From positions 1 through 64,000 of the forward strand of contig JAKAFW010000021.1 of assembly GCA_021817845.1 (NCBI GenBank): a stretch of DNA of 64,000 nt. Direction: 5' to 3'. Positions 56,858 to 64,000 of this stretch are shown piece after piece. The position numbers and the translations under genes were made by a program. Under the pieces are notes generated by a model. It was not told the DNA's origin. It saw only the letters and a list, made by a program, of their open reading frames with translations, and did no database searches. The first letter of the stretch is position 1, and each line of letters opens with the position of its first letter. This DNA is from FEN-1297 sp021817845. GTDB lineage: Bacteria; Bacteroidota; Ignavibacteria; Ignavibacteriales; Ignavibacteriaceae.

Positions 56858-57757
56858 TTAGAATTTAAATCCAAGAGAAACAGTATTGCCGGTACCTAAG
56901 CCGTATTGAAATGGTGTGAAAGCATAATCAAAGTCTAAATTTCCCCACATTATACCTAATCCGGCAGTAAAGTTTTTTGAAATATAATTTGATTGATAAC
57001 CCACTCGAAGTGCTATCATGTTATCATAAGTTACTTCAGCGCCAAGATTGAAATGAGCATCGTTTGTGGGCGTATATTTTAAAAATTCGGCTGCAAGGTC
57101 AACTCCGATTTTATTGCCCGGAAGATGAAACTGGTAATTTGGACCAATTCTGATTTCCGTCGGTAGTTTAGTATCTTGATTTCTTAGTTGGTTCATTGAG
57201 CCAAGATTTCTAATTACGGCAACTGCACTTAAGCCTTCTACCGGTGTTTTATAATTTAATCCGAAATCAAATCCCCAACCTGTGGCTTCATCAACATATA
57301 AACCTTCGTATAGATATTTTACTGTAGCACCGAATGAGATATTATCTGCAATATGAAAGCCTGTGCTGATGCTTCCGAAAAAATATTCTGCATTAAATGA
57401 AGCAATAGGATCGGTAGTTGCTTGAGTTCTAATCGGAATATCATTTATTGAGGTTACATTTAGACCAAGTGCAAAAGGGATTCCATATATATCTGTTTTA
57501 GCACCTAAGATTTCGCTCCGTACTCCTTGTATCCATTCATTATGCATCAATAAAATTTGATTACCTGATGTCCCGCTTAAATTTGCGGGATTATAAAAAA
57601 GAGAAGTCACATCGTTCGAAGCAGCAGCTCCGGCATCGCCCATTGCAATGTTTCTCGCACCAAAGCCAAGCTTAAGAAATGAGAGCCCGCTGTTGCCTGC
57701 AGATTGTGCTAATATAGAGGTTGTAGCAATTATTAAAATTAAAAGAGTCTTACGCAT
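56858..57757 (-). CDS. PorV/PorQ-family outer-membrane protein
   Basis: A 299-residue predicted outer-membrane beta-barrel with a signal peptide and the family block 'GARNIAMGDAGAAASNDVTSLFYNPANL'; it ends 'NTVSLGFKF'. It is the last gene of the minus-strand run, 104 bp after the previous gene, so it could have its own promoter. It is unlike the module copies in lacking the 'MGGAFVS' form of the motif. Confidence 0.85.
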   Translation of the reverse strand: MRKTLLILIIATTSILAQSAGNSGLSFLKLGFGARNIAMGDAGAAASNDVTSLFYNPANLSGTSGNQILLMHNEWIQGVRSEILGAKTDIYGIPFALGLNVTSINDIPIRTQATTDPIASFNAEYFFGSISTGFHIADNISFGATVKYLYEGLYVDEATGWGFDFGLNYKTPVEGLSAVAVIRNLGSMNQLRNQDTKLPTEIRIGPNYQFHLPGNKIGVDLAAEFLKYTPTNDAHFNLGAEVTYDNMIALRVGYQSNYISKNFTAGLGIMWGNLDFDYAFTPFQYGLGTGNTVSLGFKF

Positions 57758-57861
57758 AAATTATCCTAATAAATCCTTGTGAAAATTCTAATCTAAATTT
57801 TGAGCCTAGTATAAACCTAAACATTTCCTTGAGCTTAAACTTGATTCGTTTTAATTCAAAG

Positions 57862-58857
57862 TTAAAAGTTAATATTTAATCCGATTACGTTCTCATCAGC
57901 CGGAGAATTTTGTTCAATAACAAAAGCATAATCAACACCGATGGTAATATTCCCAAATTCCTTAAAGTATGAAAATCCAAGTGAAGGCCTAGCTGGATAG
58001 TCTGAATTGCTTAAATTAAATTGATCCAGTCCGCCTCTTAAATACAAACCTTTGTAAATATTGTACTCAATACCGCCTCTTAAAATATTTGTACCTCCGT
58101 TACTGCTTTCAAACTCTATCGCGGCGATAATTCCGTAATCTTTATTTGAGTAGCTGACGCCGATTTTCTTCAATAGTGGAAACTTATCCACTGTATTAGT
58201 TCCGCTTTGTTGATATATAGGAGTGCTATCCCAAGTATACTTACTGTTCAAGTCGGTAAGCATAAAAGAAACATTCCACTGGTCGTTAACCCTGTAAAGA
58301 GCTCCAATATCAAGCCCAAAGCCGGTCGAGGAAATTTGCTGGTAAAGCTTGTAGTAGTAAAACTTAAATGACATTCCTAATGAAAACTTCTTAGAAAATC
58401 TATTTGCAAGAGCAATGAAGAATTGATTTTCGCTCGTTGACAAATTACCTGTCTGAAATCCCTGTCCGTCTCTCCCGTCAATTTGACTAACACCCGAATT
58501 TATAACACCCAAACTAATTCCTGCGCTTGATCTTACTACTTTATTGCCCAATGAATCGGTTGAATAAAAATCAAATCTTCTCGTAAAATTTAAGAAGTTC
58601 AGCGAACGGTTAAGCGAAAGAAATGTATAAGATGTCTGAAAAGAATTATCCTTCTGGAAAACTGTCAGCGCCGGATTATAATATGAAACCAAATTACCTT
58701 CCGTTACGGCAGACATTGCATTGCTCATTCCTATCCCGCGTGCGCCAAATCCCATACGGCTAAATGCTCCCGGCATTGTACTTATAGGACTAAACTTCGC
58801 CTGAGCCTGAATAAGACCCACCGAAAAAAGAAAAGCTACTATAAATAATTTTTTCAA
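57862..58857 (-). CDS. PorV/PorQ-family outer-membrane protein
   Basis: A 331-residue predicted beta-barrel ('GARGIGMSNAMSAVTEGNLVSYYNPAL'), ending 'NVIGLNINF'. The start is TTG at 58857, 8 bp after the previous gene, with AGAGGA a few bases upstream supporting it. It probably acts with the beta-propeller protein encoded just before it. Confidence 0.85.
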   Translation of the reverse strand: MKKLFIVAFLFSVGLIQAQAKFSPISTMPGAFSRMGFGARGIGMSNAMSAVTEGNLVSYYNPALTVFQKDNSFQTSYTFLSLNRSLNFLNFTRRFDFYSTDSLGNKVVRSSAGISLGVINSGVSQIDGRDGQGFQTGNLSTSENQFFIALANRFSKKFSLGMSFKFYYYKLYQQISSTGFGLDIGALYRVNDQWNVSFMLTDLNSKYTWDSTPIYQQSGTNTVDKFPLLKKIGVSYSNKDYGIIAAIEFESSNGGTNILRGGIEYNIYKGLYLRGGLDQFNLSNSDYPARPSLGFSYFKEFGNITIGVDYAFVIEQNSPADENVIGLNINF

Positions 58858-58865
58858 TTAGTCCT

Positions 58866-60452
58866 CTATTGAACAACTAAAATTTTTCCGTAAACCGGTG
58901 CATTAGAGCCTGCATCAACCCGGTAAAAATAAACTCCGTTAGGAACGATATTTCCGTTAGCGTCTTTGCCGTCCCAGTAATCAATTACTCCGTTTGAATT
59001 ATCCACAAGGTGAGACGGATTTCCGCGTTGCGCATTTTCAATGACTGTTCTTACTATATTCATACTGAAATTGAAAATCCTTATAGTTACGGGAACGCTC
59101 TGTCCGCCGGTACTGTATTTGATTTTTAAAATGTCAGTCCTTGGATCAAACGGATTTGGAAAAGCGTATGATTGCGACTTCGATGAAACGGGCTGAGAAG
59201 CATAAAAAACTTTCCAAGTTCCTGACCACATATTGCCGCTGGAATTTTCGTCGATTCTTGCTAAGCCATCAGATGTTCCCACCCAGACACTGTTGCCCTG
59301 GAAGGCTGCAGAATATACCGCAGGACTCGTTAATGAAATATTAGTTGATGCATCGATTATAGAATTGGGTAATACCCAATTTATACCGTTATCTTTAGTC
59401 CTGAATGCTCCGTCATCGGTGCATGAAATAACTTCTCCGCTGTCGCCGAAAGCAAAGTTATGAGCTTTTTCTCCGCTTAATGATGTCTTCCAATTGAGTC
59501 CGCCGTCGGAAGAATAACTGACACCATAAAATTCTGTAGAACCGTCAGCTTGCCAGGTAGCGCCCCATACTGTGCTATCGTATTGATTAAACCCCAGAGC
59601 GGTAACAAAATTTCCGCTGATTGGATTATTTTCGTTCGTGTGAGTAAACTTTACCCAACTCATACCCCCGTCTGTCGATTTATTTATTCCGTCAGCAGTT
59701 CCTACATAAAGAGTTGAATCATTTGTCGATATAACTGAGAATACTCTGTAATTCAAATTATCACCGGAACAAAAAGTTCCTGAGACTGGTTGTAAACAAA
59801 AATTTAATGTATCTGTTGGTTTAATTGAGTCAAGATTATCCGGCGGTAAAACAACTCTTTGCCAGGTTTGCCCCATATCAGTACTCTTTCTTAAGCCTCC
59901 TGCAAAAGTTGCAATCCAAATTGTGCCCGGTGTAAATGCTATATCATAAATTATATTTTGAACATCTACTGTAACTGGAAGCGCACGCAAATTATTAATT
60001 CCGTAGGTAACTATTGAATCGCTCTGTTTATCAACCGGCTGTGGTATCGAAATCCAAGTCTTCCCTCCGTCTGAAGTATATTTTAATCCGCTTCCGGTAG
60101 GGAGGTCTTGACCATTATCTGTTGTAGTGTGCGCGGTAGCTGCCCAAAAAATTCCATTATTGTATCCAATAGCAGAAACGCTTTCCGATCCAAAAGTTGT
60201 TGTACCTCCGAAGTTTGTCCAACTTGTCCCTCTGTCGGTTGAAACACTAACTCCGTTGTCTGTACCGAGCCAAACAGTATCGCCTTGAATAATCATATCG
60301 CTGATGCTATTGTTTGACGGAGTTCCGTTTGCCTCTACTTTTCCCATTTCCCTGTCCTGTGTCATAATAAATGAATGAGGGGCAAATTGAGAAAAAGACT
60401 CTTTTATAATTAATAATGAAAAAAGAATCGTTATTAGAATTTTTAATTTCAT
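58866..60452 (-). CDS. Secreted beta-propeller protein with FlgD-like/T9SS-type C-terminus
   Basis: A 528-residue exported protein. After a signal peptide come repeated BNR/sialidase-like propeller motifs of the form 'S.DGG..W' ('VSTDRGTSWTNF', 'YTSDGGKTWISI', 'KSTDMGQTWQRV', 'KSTDGGMSWVKF'). The C-terminal ~90 residues ('AFPNPFDPRTD', 'DYWDGKDANGNIVPNGVYFYRVD') form a FlgD-like/T9SS-type sorting domain. No sialidase Asp-box catalytic set is evident, so a structural or binding role is more likely. It overlaps the upstream lipoprotein gene by 4 bp (ATGA). Confidence 0.8.
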   Translation of the reverse strand: MKLKILITILFSLLIIKESFSQFAPHSFIMTQDREMGKVEANGTPSNNSISDMIIQGDTVWLGTDNGVSVSTDRGTSWTNFGGTTTFGSESVSAIGYNNGIFWAATAHTTTDNGQDLPTGSGLKYTSDGGKTWISIPQPVDKQSDSIVTYGINNLRALPVTVDVQNIIYDIAFTPGTIWIATFAGGLRKSTDMGQTWQRVVLPPDNLDSIKPTDTLNFCLQPVSGTFCSGDNLNYRVFSVISTNDSTLYVGTADGINKSTDGGMSWVKFTHTNENNPISGNFVTALGFNQYDSTVWGATWQADGSTEFYGVSYSSDGGLNWKTSLSGEKAHNFAFGDSGEVISCTDDGAFRTKDNGINWVLPNSIIDASTNISLTSPAVYSAAFQGNSVWVGTSDGLARIDENSSGNMWSGTWKVFYASQPVSSKSQSYAFPNPFDPRTDILKIKYSTGGQSVPVTIRIFNFSMNIVRTVIENAQRGNPSHLVDNSNGVIDYWDGKDANGNIVPNGVYFYRVDAGSNAPVYGKILVVQ

Positions 60453-61240
60453 TGTACAACAACGTTGTGAATAATTTTATTGCTCAACTTACCACTAAAA
60501 TTTTTTGCTTGAAATTCAAACCGGTAAGTTCCTTTAGTAACTCCTTGAGGAGGAAGCACTATATAGGTGGAATATATTCCGTCTCCGGCTATCTTGTCTC
60601 CGAACGTCCCATCGTCATGCAGTAGGATTGGATTGGTTGAAGACGGATGCCCGTCCGGGGGAATAAATGAATTAAAGAAAACAGATGCTACATCCCACAA
60701 ACCAACGCTGTCTTGAACCTTAACCGATACAAAAAGCGTGTCATTCAGAACGCCTATTTTTGCAGTATCCGGGCAAACTAAATTAGATATTATTGGTGCC
60801 GGATTGTTAAGACCGTTGTTATATTGAAATGAATGAATTCCAACGGTCGCCGTATTTCCATTTATATCTGTAACATAATATTTGATTTGATACGTGCCAG
60901 AAGGATAATATTGGGTCATCGGGAAAGTTGATATGTAAATATTGAATCCTGGATAAGACTCTATTGGTAATGCTGTCTCAGGATTTAGCACTATTGGCGC
61001 TGTATTTAAAGTCGAATTATCAGGACCGATAATATCGCAAGAGACTGAACTAACATCAGAGCTCTTTTCTAAAGATATTCCGAGATGATATAAAGAGTCA
61101 CTTGGCGAATATGAAAATGTGGCAGCATTGCTCATGCTTATAACTTGATAAGCAACCGGTTGAGGATCGACTATAGTGTTGTAATCTTTTTGGCATCCCC
61201 AAAAGAATAAAGGTATAATAAGCAAAATATATTTTTTCAT
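60449..61240 (-). CDS. Lipoprotein with Ig-like domains
   Basis: A 263-residue lipoprotein with lipobox 'FFWGC' (Cys16), beginning at the ATG at 61240; an upstream ATG at 61303 would overlap the previous gene and bury the signal. The rest is beta-rich and resembles Ig-like repeats ('YQIKYYVTDINGNTATVG', 'DDGTFGDKIAGDGIYSTYI', the latter seen in choice-of-anchor-type proteins). Function unknown. It is translationally coupled to the propeller gene, so it may anchor or assist that protein. Confidence 0.75.
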   Translation of the reverse strand: MKKYILLIIPLFFWGCQKDYNTIVDPQPVAYQVISMSNAATFSYSPSDSLYHLGISLEKSSDVSSVSCDIIGPDNSTLNTAPIVLNPETALPIESYPGFNIYISTFPMTQYYPSGTYQIKYYVTDINGNTATVGIHSFQYNNGLNNPAPIISNLVCPDTAKIGVLNDTLFVSVKVQDSVGLWDVASVFFNSFIPPDGHPSSTNPILLHDDGTFGDKIAGDGIYSTYIVLPPQGVTKGTYRFEFQAKNFSGKLSNKIIHNVVVQ

Positions 61241-61299
61241 TTGTGGAAATATTGTCCTATACCTAAACATGCTCAAGGTAAAAAAAATTATACTCTTAA

Positions 61300-62313
61300 T
61301 CATTTAGGTACCACAATCGCAAACGGAGTTGCTGAAAAAGAAATTATCAATATAAAAAAACTTAAGTAACCGAGAAATTTCCTCATTACATCGAGTTCTT
61401 CTTCATCATGAACAGGAGGATGTTTAAGCTTTATTACAATTAACAGAACCATTGCCCATAAAAGCCAGCCAGACCATCCGGTGGAATAACTTAAATCAAA
61501 TATTTCATCCAATAATCCCATTATCCCAAGTGCAGCTAAAATAACAAATGAAATTAAGGCAATATTAAAATGTCTTTTCTCACCGAACATTGCGTATGCA
61601 ATATGGCCTCCGTCAAGCTGTCCTATGGGGATCATGTTCATAGATGTCACAAATAACCCAAACCATCCTACACACAAATAGGGATAATGATAAATCTCCG
61701 ACATAGGCGGGAAGAATTGATTGCTGTGTACAAATATTATTTTGAAAAAGGAAAATAAAATAGTGTTGCCGAAAATTAGATCCAATCCATTCTTGCTGTA
61801 ATCAGGAGAAAAATAATCTGGATGTATTGCTAATAAATATTCGATGCCCGGAACATGAGTAAATCCATATACCAATACTATTAAACATGCTACGAATCCT
61901 GCAAGAGGTCCCGCAATACCGATGTCAAACATAGCTTTTTTTGACGGGATAATTGATTTGGTTTTTATAACAGCACCCATTGTCCCGAAGTTTAGAAAGA
62001 TCGGAATCGGAGGAAATGGTATGTAATAAGGTAGGGTCGCTTTTACCTTGTGATACATTGCAGCAAAATAATGTCCGAACTCATGAAAGGAAATGATGAA
62101 CATTATTGAAATAGAATAGGGGAGGCCTTTTAGAATAAACGACATTTGATAAGGACCAGGCTGACCGCTAATCCACTGTGCTCCTGCTAATGTGGTTGTA
62201 ATAAAAGTAATCAAGAACAATGCTATATGGAGAAGATAATTATTTCTATCGCGTTGCGGTGCTTGAAGCAACCCGTCTTGATCTTCATATGTATTTGGGT
62301 AGTTATTTGGCAT
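61300..62313 (-). CDS. Site-2 protease family (M50) membrane metalloprotease
   Basis: A 337-residue polytopic membrane protein with zinc motif 'HEFGH' (77-81) and the second conserved motif 'LDGGH' (233-237), which supplies the third ligand Asp in this family. Several hydrophobic helices surround them. Family members cut substrates within the membrane, often releasing regulators. Its neighbours do not reveal the substrate. It starts 2 bp after the previous gene. Confidence 0.92.
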   Translation of the reverse strand: MPNNYPNTYEDQDGLLQAPQRDRNNYLLHIALFLITFITTTLAGAQWISGQPGPYQMSFILKGLPYSISIMFIISFHEFGHYFAAMYHKVKATLPYYIPFPPIPIFLNFGTMGAVIKTKSIIPSKKAMFDIGIAGPLAGFVACLIVLVYGFTHVPGIEYLLAIHPDYFSPDYSKNGLDLIFGNTILFSFFKIIFVHSNQFFPPMSEIYHYPYLCVGWFGLFVTSMNMIPIGQLDGGHIAYAMFGEKRHFNIALISFVILAALGIMGLLDEIFDLSYSTGWSGWLLWAMVLLIVIKLKHPPVHDEEELDVMRKFLGYLSFFILIISFSATPFAIVVPK

Positions 62314-62315
62314 TT

Positions 62316-63146
62316 TTATAAATCGAAATTAAATCCAAGAGAAGCGTAGTTCTCATTCAAATCGTAATAAAGTCCGTGTATGCTTTTCCCTGAAGTGTAA
62401 GATAATAGGATACTGAACCCTTTCCCGTCGTATGATCCGAATTTTATTCCTGCTTCAAAAATATTATTACCGGTGTATTTAGCAATCTCGCTTAGCTTAA
62501 AATCATCAGCAAGAAAAGGAGTAATATTATTTCCGGCTAAGTTAACTATGTAATAATCAAACCCCGCTTGATAAATTTCTTTGCCTATTGTTGTAGGTAT
62601 TCGGTGGAATAAATATGTGAACCCTCCGTAAACACGGAAAGTATTTATTGCATAGAAAGGTAAAGCTTCGATAAATTCCCTGCTGTAGACAAAAGGTACT
62701 CTGCCGTTGCGCCATACGGAATTTTGTCCGTCATAGCTTCCATCAACTAAATGCGCGCTGATATGACTAAGTCGAATTCTAAACCCGTATGTTTGGTTAT
62801 CCTGGATAATTTTATAGCCGGAATTGATCCCAAAAAAATAATCTATAGTCTCAACCGGGAAACGGAAATTATCTTCACTTCTTAATCGAGTGAATGTGAA
62901 AATATCTGCCCCGAATGAAAGTGTCGAATTCCCTTTTTGTACCTGATAAATATCCGAGGTAAGTCCGGCGTCAAGTCGTATTTTTTTCTCACCGAATAAA
63001 TAGGAAAATCCGTCGCGGGCTTCAAGTATATTTGCAGTGAATGGTTTAATATTTAATTTATTTGGAAACCAGGTCTCAGAAGATTGTGCAAATGAAAATT
63101 TTGTTATTATAGCAATTATTATAAGGATAAAGGAACATTTCCGCAT
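62316..63146 (-). CDS. Predicted outer-membrane protein, possibly DUF1207
   Basis: A 276-residue exported protein with a signal peptide ('ITKFSFAQSS') and a beta-rich body ending 'NYASLGFNFDL', as in outer-membrane barrels. The N-terminal 'WFPNKLNIKPFTANILEARDG' and 'YLFHRIPTTIGKEIYQAGFDYY' blocks recall DUF1207 proteins; that assignment is from memory and uncertain. It is directly adjacent to the radical SAM gene. Confidence 0.65.
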   Translation of the reverse strand: MRKCSFILIIIAIITKFSFAQSSETWFPNKLNIKPFTANILEARDGFSYLFGEKKIRLDAGLTSDIYQVQKGNSTLSFGADIFTFTRLRSEDNFRFPVETIDYFFGINSGYKIIQDNQTYGFRIRLSHISAHLVDGSYDGQNSVWRNGRVPFVYSREFIEALPFYAINTFRVYGGFTYLFHRIPTTIGKEIYQAGFDYYIVNLAGNNITPFLADDFKLSEIAKYTGNNIFEAGIKFGSYDGKGFSILLSYTSGKSIHGLYYDLNENYASLGFNFDL

Positions 63147-64000
63147 TTATATTTTTTCCGCTTTGTTGAATGTTTTTTTATTTAATTTTTGTTTAATCAG
63201 CTTATTATAGCCATACTTAAATTTTGATGTAAGACTTATAAAAGAATAATAATTAGTTGGAAAAGCAAACGAAGGCTCAAAGTAACAATTTACAGTGCAG
63301 CCTTGACAGAATTCAAATTTCCCTTCCATTTGTTTGTAGTACTTTAATTTCTCCGACTCGCGGATTTCTTTTATCGGTCTGTCAATTGGAATCCTTTCGT
63401 TTTCAAAATGATAGCAGGGAAGTATTATTTCATTATTCGGAGAAATTACAACCACACGTGAGACTGCCTTACAACTTGGATCGTCAATTTTGTTTCCTCC
63501 GTCCCTTCTTAGTTTTATGAACCCTTTATTCATGTAGACATCAATCTTGCCGTCAATATAATTCTCAATATAATCCATCGCATCATTTGAAAGTCCCGGA
63601 TTGCCAAAATATGAGAATACCGGGTTGACAATTAAAAGAAGTCCATATCTGGAGGCAATCTCGTGCATACGTGGAAGTTTCTTGTAGGTTTCGTTTGTAA
63701 CAGTGAATAAAATATCCGGGTATTCACCTAGCGACTTTGCAATCTCAATGCTCTTCAAAACGCTTCCGAAACAATTAACTTTTCTGATTTTGTTATGTTC
63801 TTCTTCATCGGGAGAGTCTAAGGAAAAATGAAGGAGATTAATTTTACCGGCTAACTTCTCTGCAAATTTCGGATAAAGTAATCCATTGGTTGTAATGCTC
63901 GTCTGCATTTTTAACCCCTTTGCAAACTCCGCCATTAAATGAATCTCTTTATGAAGAAGTGGCTCCCCGCCTGTTAAGTCAATAAACTTTACTCCAAGCG
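63147..64000 (-). CDS. Radical SAM protein with SPASM-like C-terminus (5' partial)
   Basis: The frame is open to the right edge of the window, so the N-terminus, including the CxxxCxxC iron-sulphur motif, is outside. The visible part begins 'LGVKFIDLTGGEPLLHKEI', which carries the SAM-binding GGEP motif, and continues through a typical radical SAM barrel ('TTNGLLYPKFAEKL', 'LLHFSLDSPDEEEHNKIR'). The C-terminus has clustered cysteines ('FCQGCTVNCYFEPS', plus 'DPSCKAV' and 'ILPCYHF') that suggest an auxiliary iron-sulphur cluster, as in SPASM proteins. Substrate unknown. It is the first visible gene of the minus-strand run. Confidence 0.87.
   Translation of the reverse strand, partial: LGVKFIDLTGGEPLLHKEIHLMAEFAKGLKMQTSITTNGLLYPKFAEKLAGKINLLHFSLDSPDEEEHNKIRKVNCFGSVLKSIEIAKSLGEYPDILFTVTNETYKKLPRMHEIASRYGLLLIVNPVFSYFGNPGLSNDAMDYIENYIDGKIDVYMNKGFIKLRRDGGNKIDDPSCKAVSRVVVISPNNEIILPCYHFENERIPIDRPIKEIRESEKLKYYKQMEGKFEFCQGCTVNCYFEPSFAFPTNYYSFISLTSKFKYGYNKLIKQKLNKKTFNKAEKI

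Noticed and set aside
58866..60452. Sialidase call for the propeller protein
   Set aside because: The repeats are BNR-like, but the catalytic Arg triad, Tyr and Asp arrangement could not be found.

Overview
The window looks like an AT-rich chromosome segment from an Ignavibacteria-type member of the Bacteroidota/Chlorobiota group. The basis is protein style: C-terminal type IX secretion (T9SS) sorting domains with the 'NYPNPFNP' signature, several PorV/PorQ-family outer-membrane proteins, TonB-dependent receptors with an N-terminal carboxypeptidase-regulatory-like domain, and occasional TTG/GTG starts. No rRNA, tRNA, CRISPR array or transposase gene was seen.

Most of the window is two glycan-utilisation modules of the same design. 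Module 1 (about 1-27974) runs: repeat-rich carbohydrate-binding T9SS protein (5' end outside the window), terminator, TonB-dependent receptor, ~1080-residue T9SS protein with Ca-binding-like loops, PorV-like protein, SurA-like chaperone, sugar ABC binding lipoprotein and two permeases, two GH130 phosphorylases, two secreted (alpha/alpha)-barrel proteins, a GH2 beta-mannosidase, a third secreted barrel protein and a MsmK/UgpC-type ATPase. The enzymes point to beta-mannan or mannose-containing glycans, taken up as oligosaccharides and phosphorolysed in the cytoplasm.

A spacer (27975-29335) holds a decayed hybrid histidine kinase, palindromic repeats and the promoter/operator of a LacI-family gene. 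Module 2 (29336-56843) repeats the plan: LacI regulator, CBM9-like T9SS protein, terminator, TonB-dependent receptor, ~1000-residue T9SS protein, PorV-like protein, GH94, GH2, GH144 with a T9SS domain, binding lipoprotein, two permeases, GH3, GH144 without a T9SS domain, SurA-like chaperone and a second MsmK/UgpC gene. Its enzyme set suggests a beta-glucan, possibly beta-1,2-glucan. The two ATPase genes differ at only 23 positions, with one 572-bp stretch identical.

The last 7 kb (56858-64000, minus strand) is an operon-like run: radical SAM protein (partial), predicted outer-membrane protein, M50 membrane metalloprotease, lipoprotein, beta-propeller protein with a sorting-type C-terminus and two PorV/PorQ-family proteins.

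No SusD homologue is recognisable. In its place next to each TonB receptor is a ~1000-residue T9SS protein of unknown function followed by a PorV-like protein. This recurring cassette is the best candidate here for an undescribed surface glycan-capture system.
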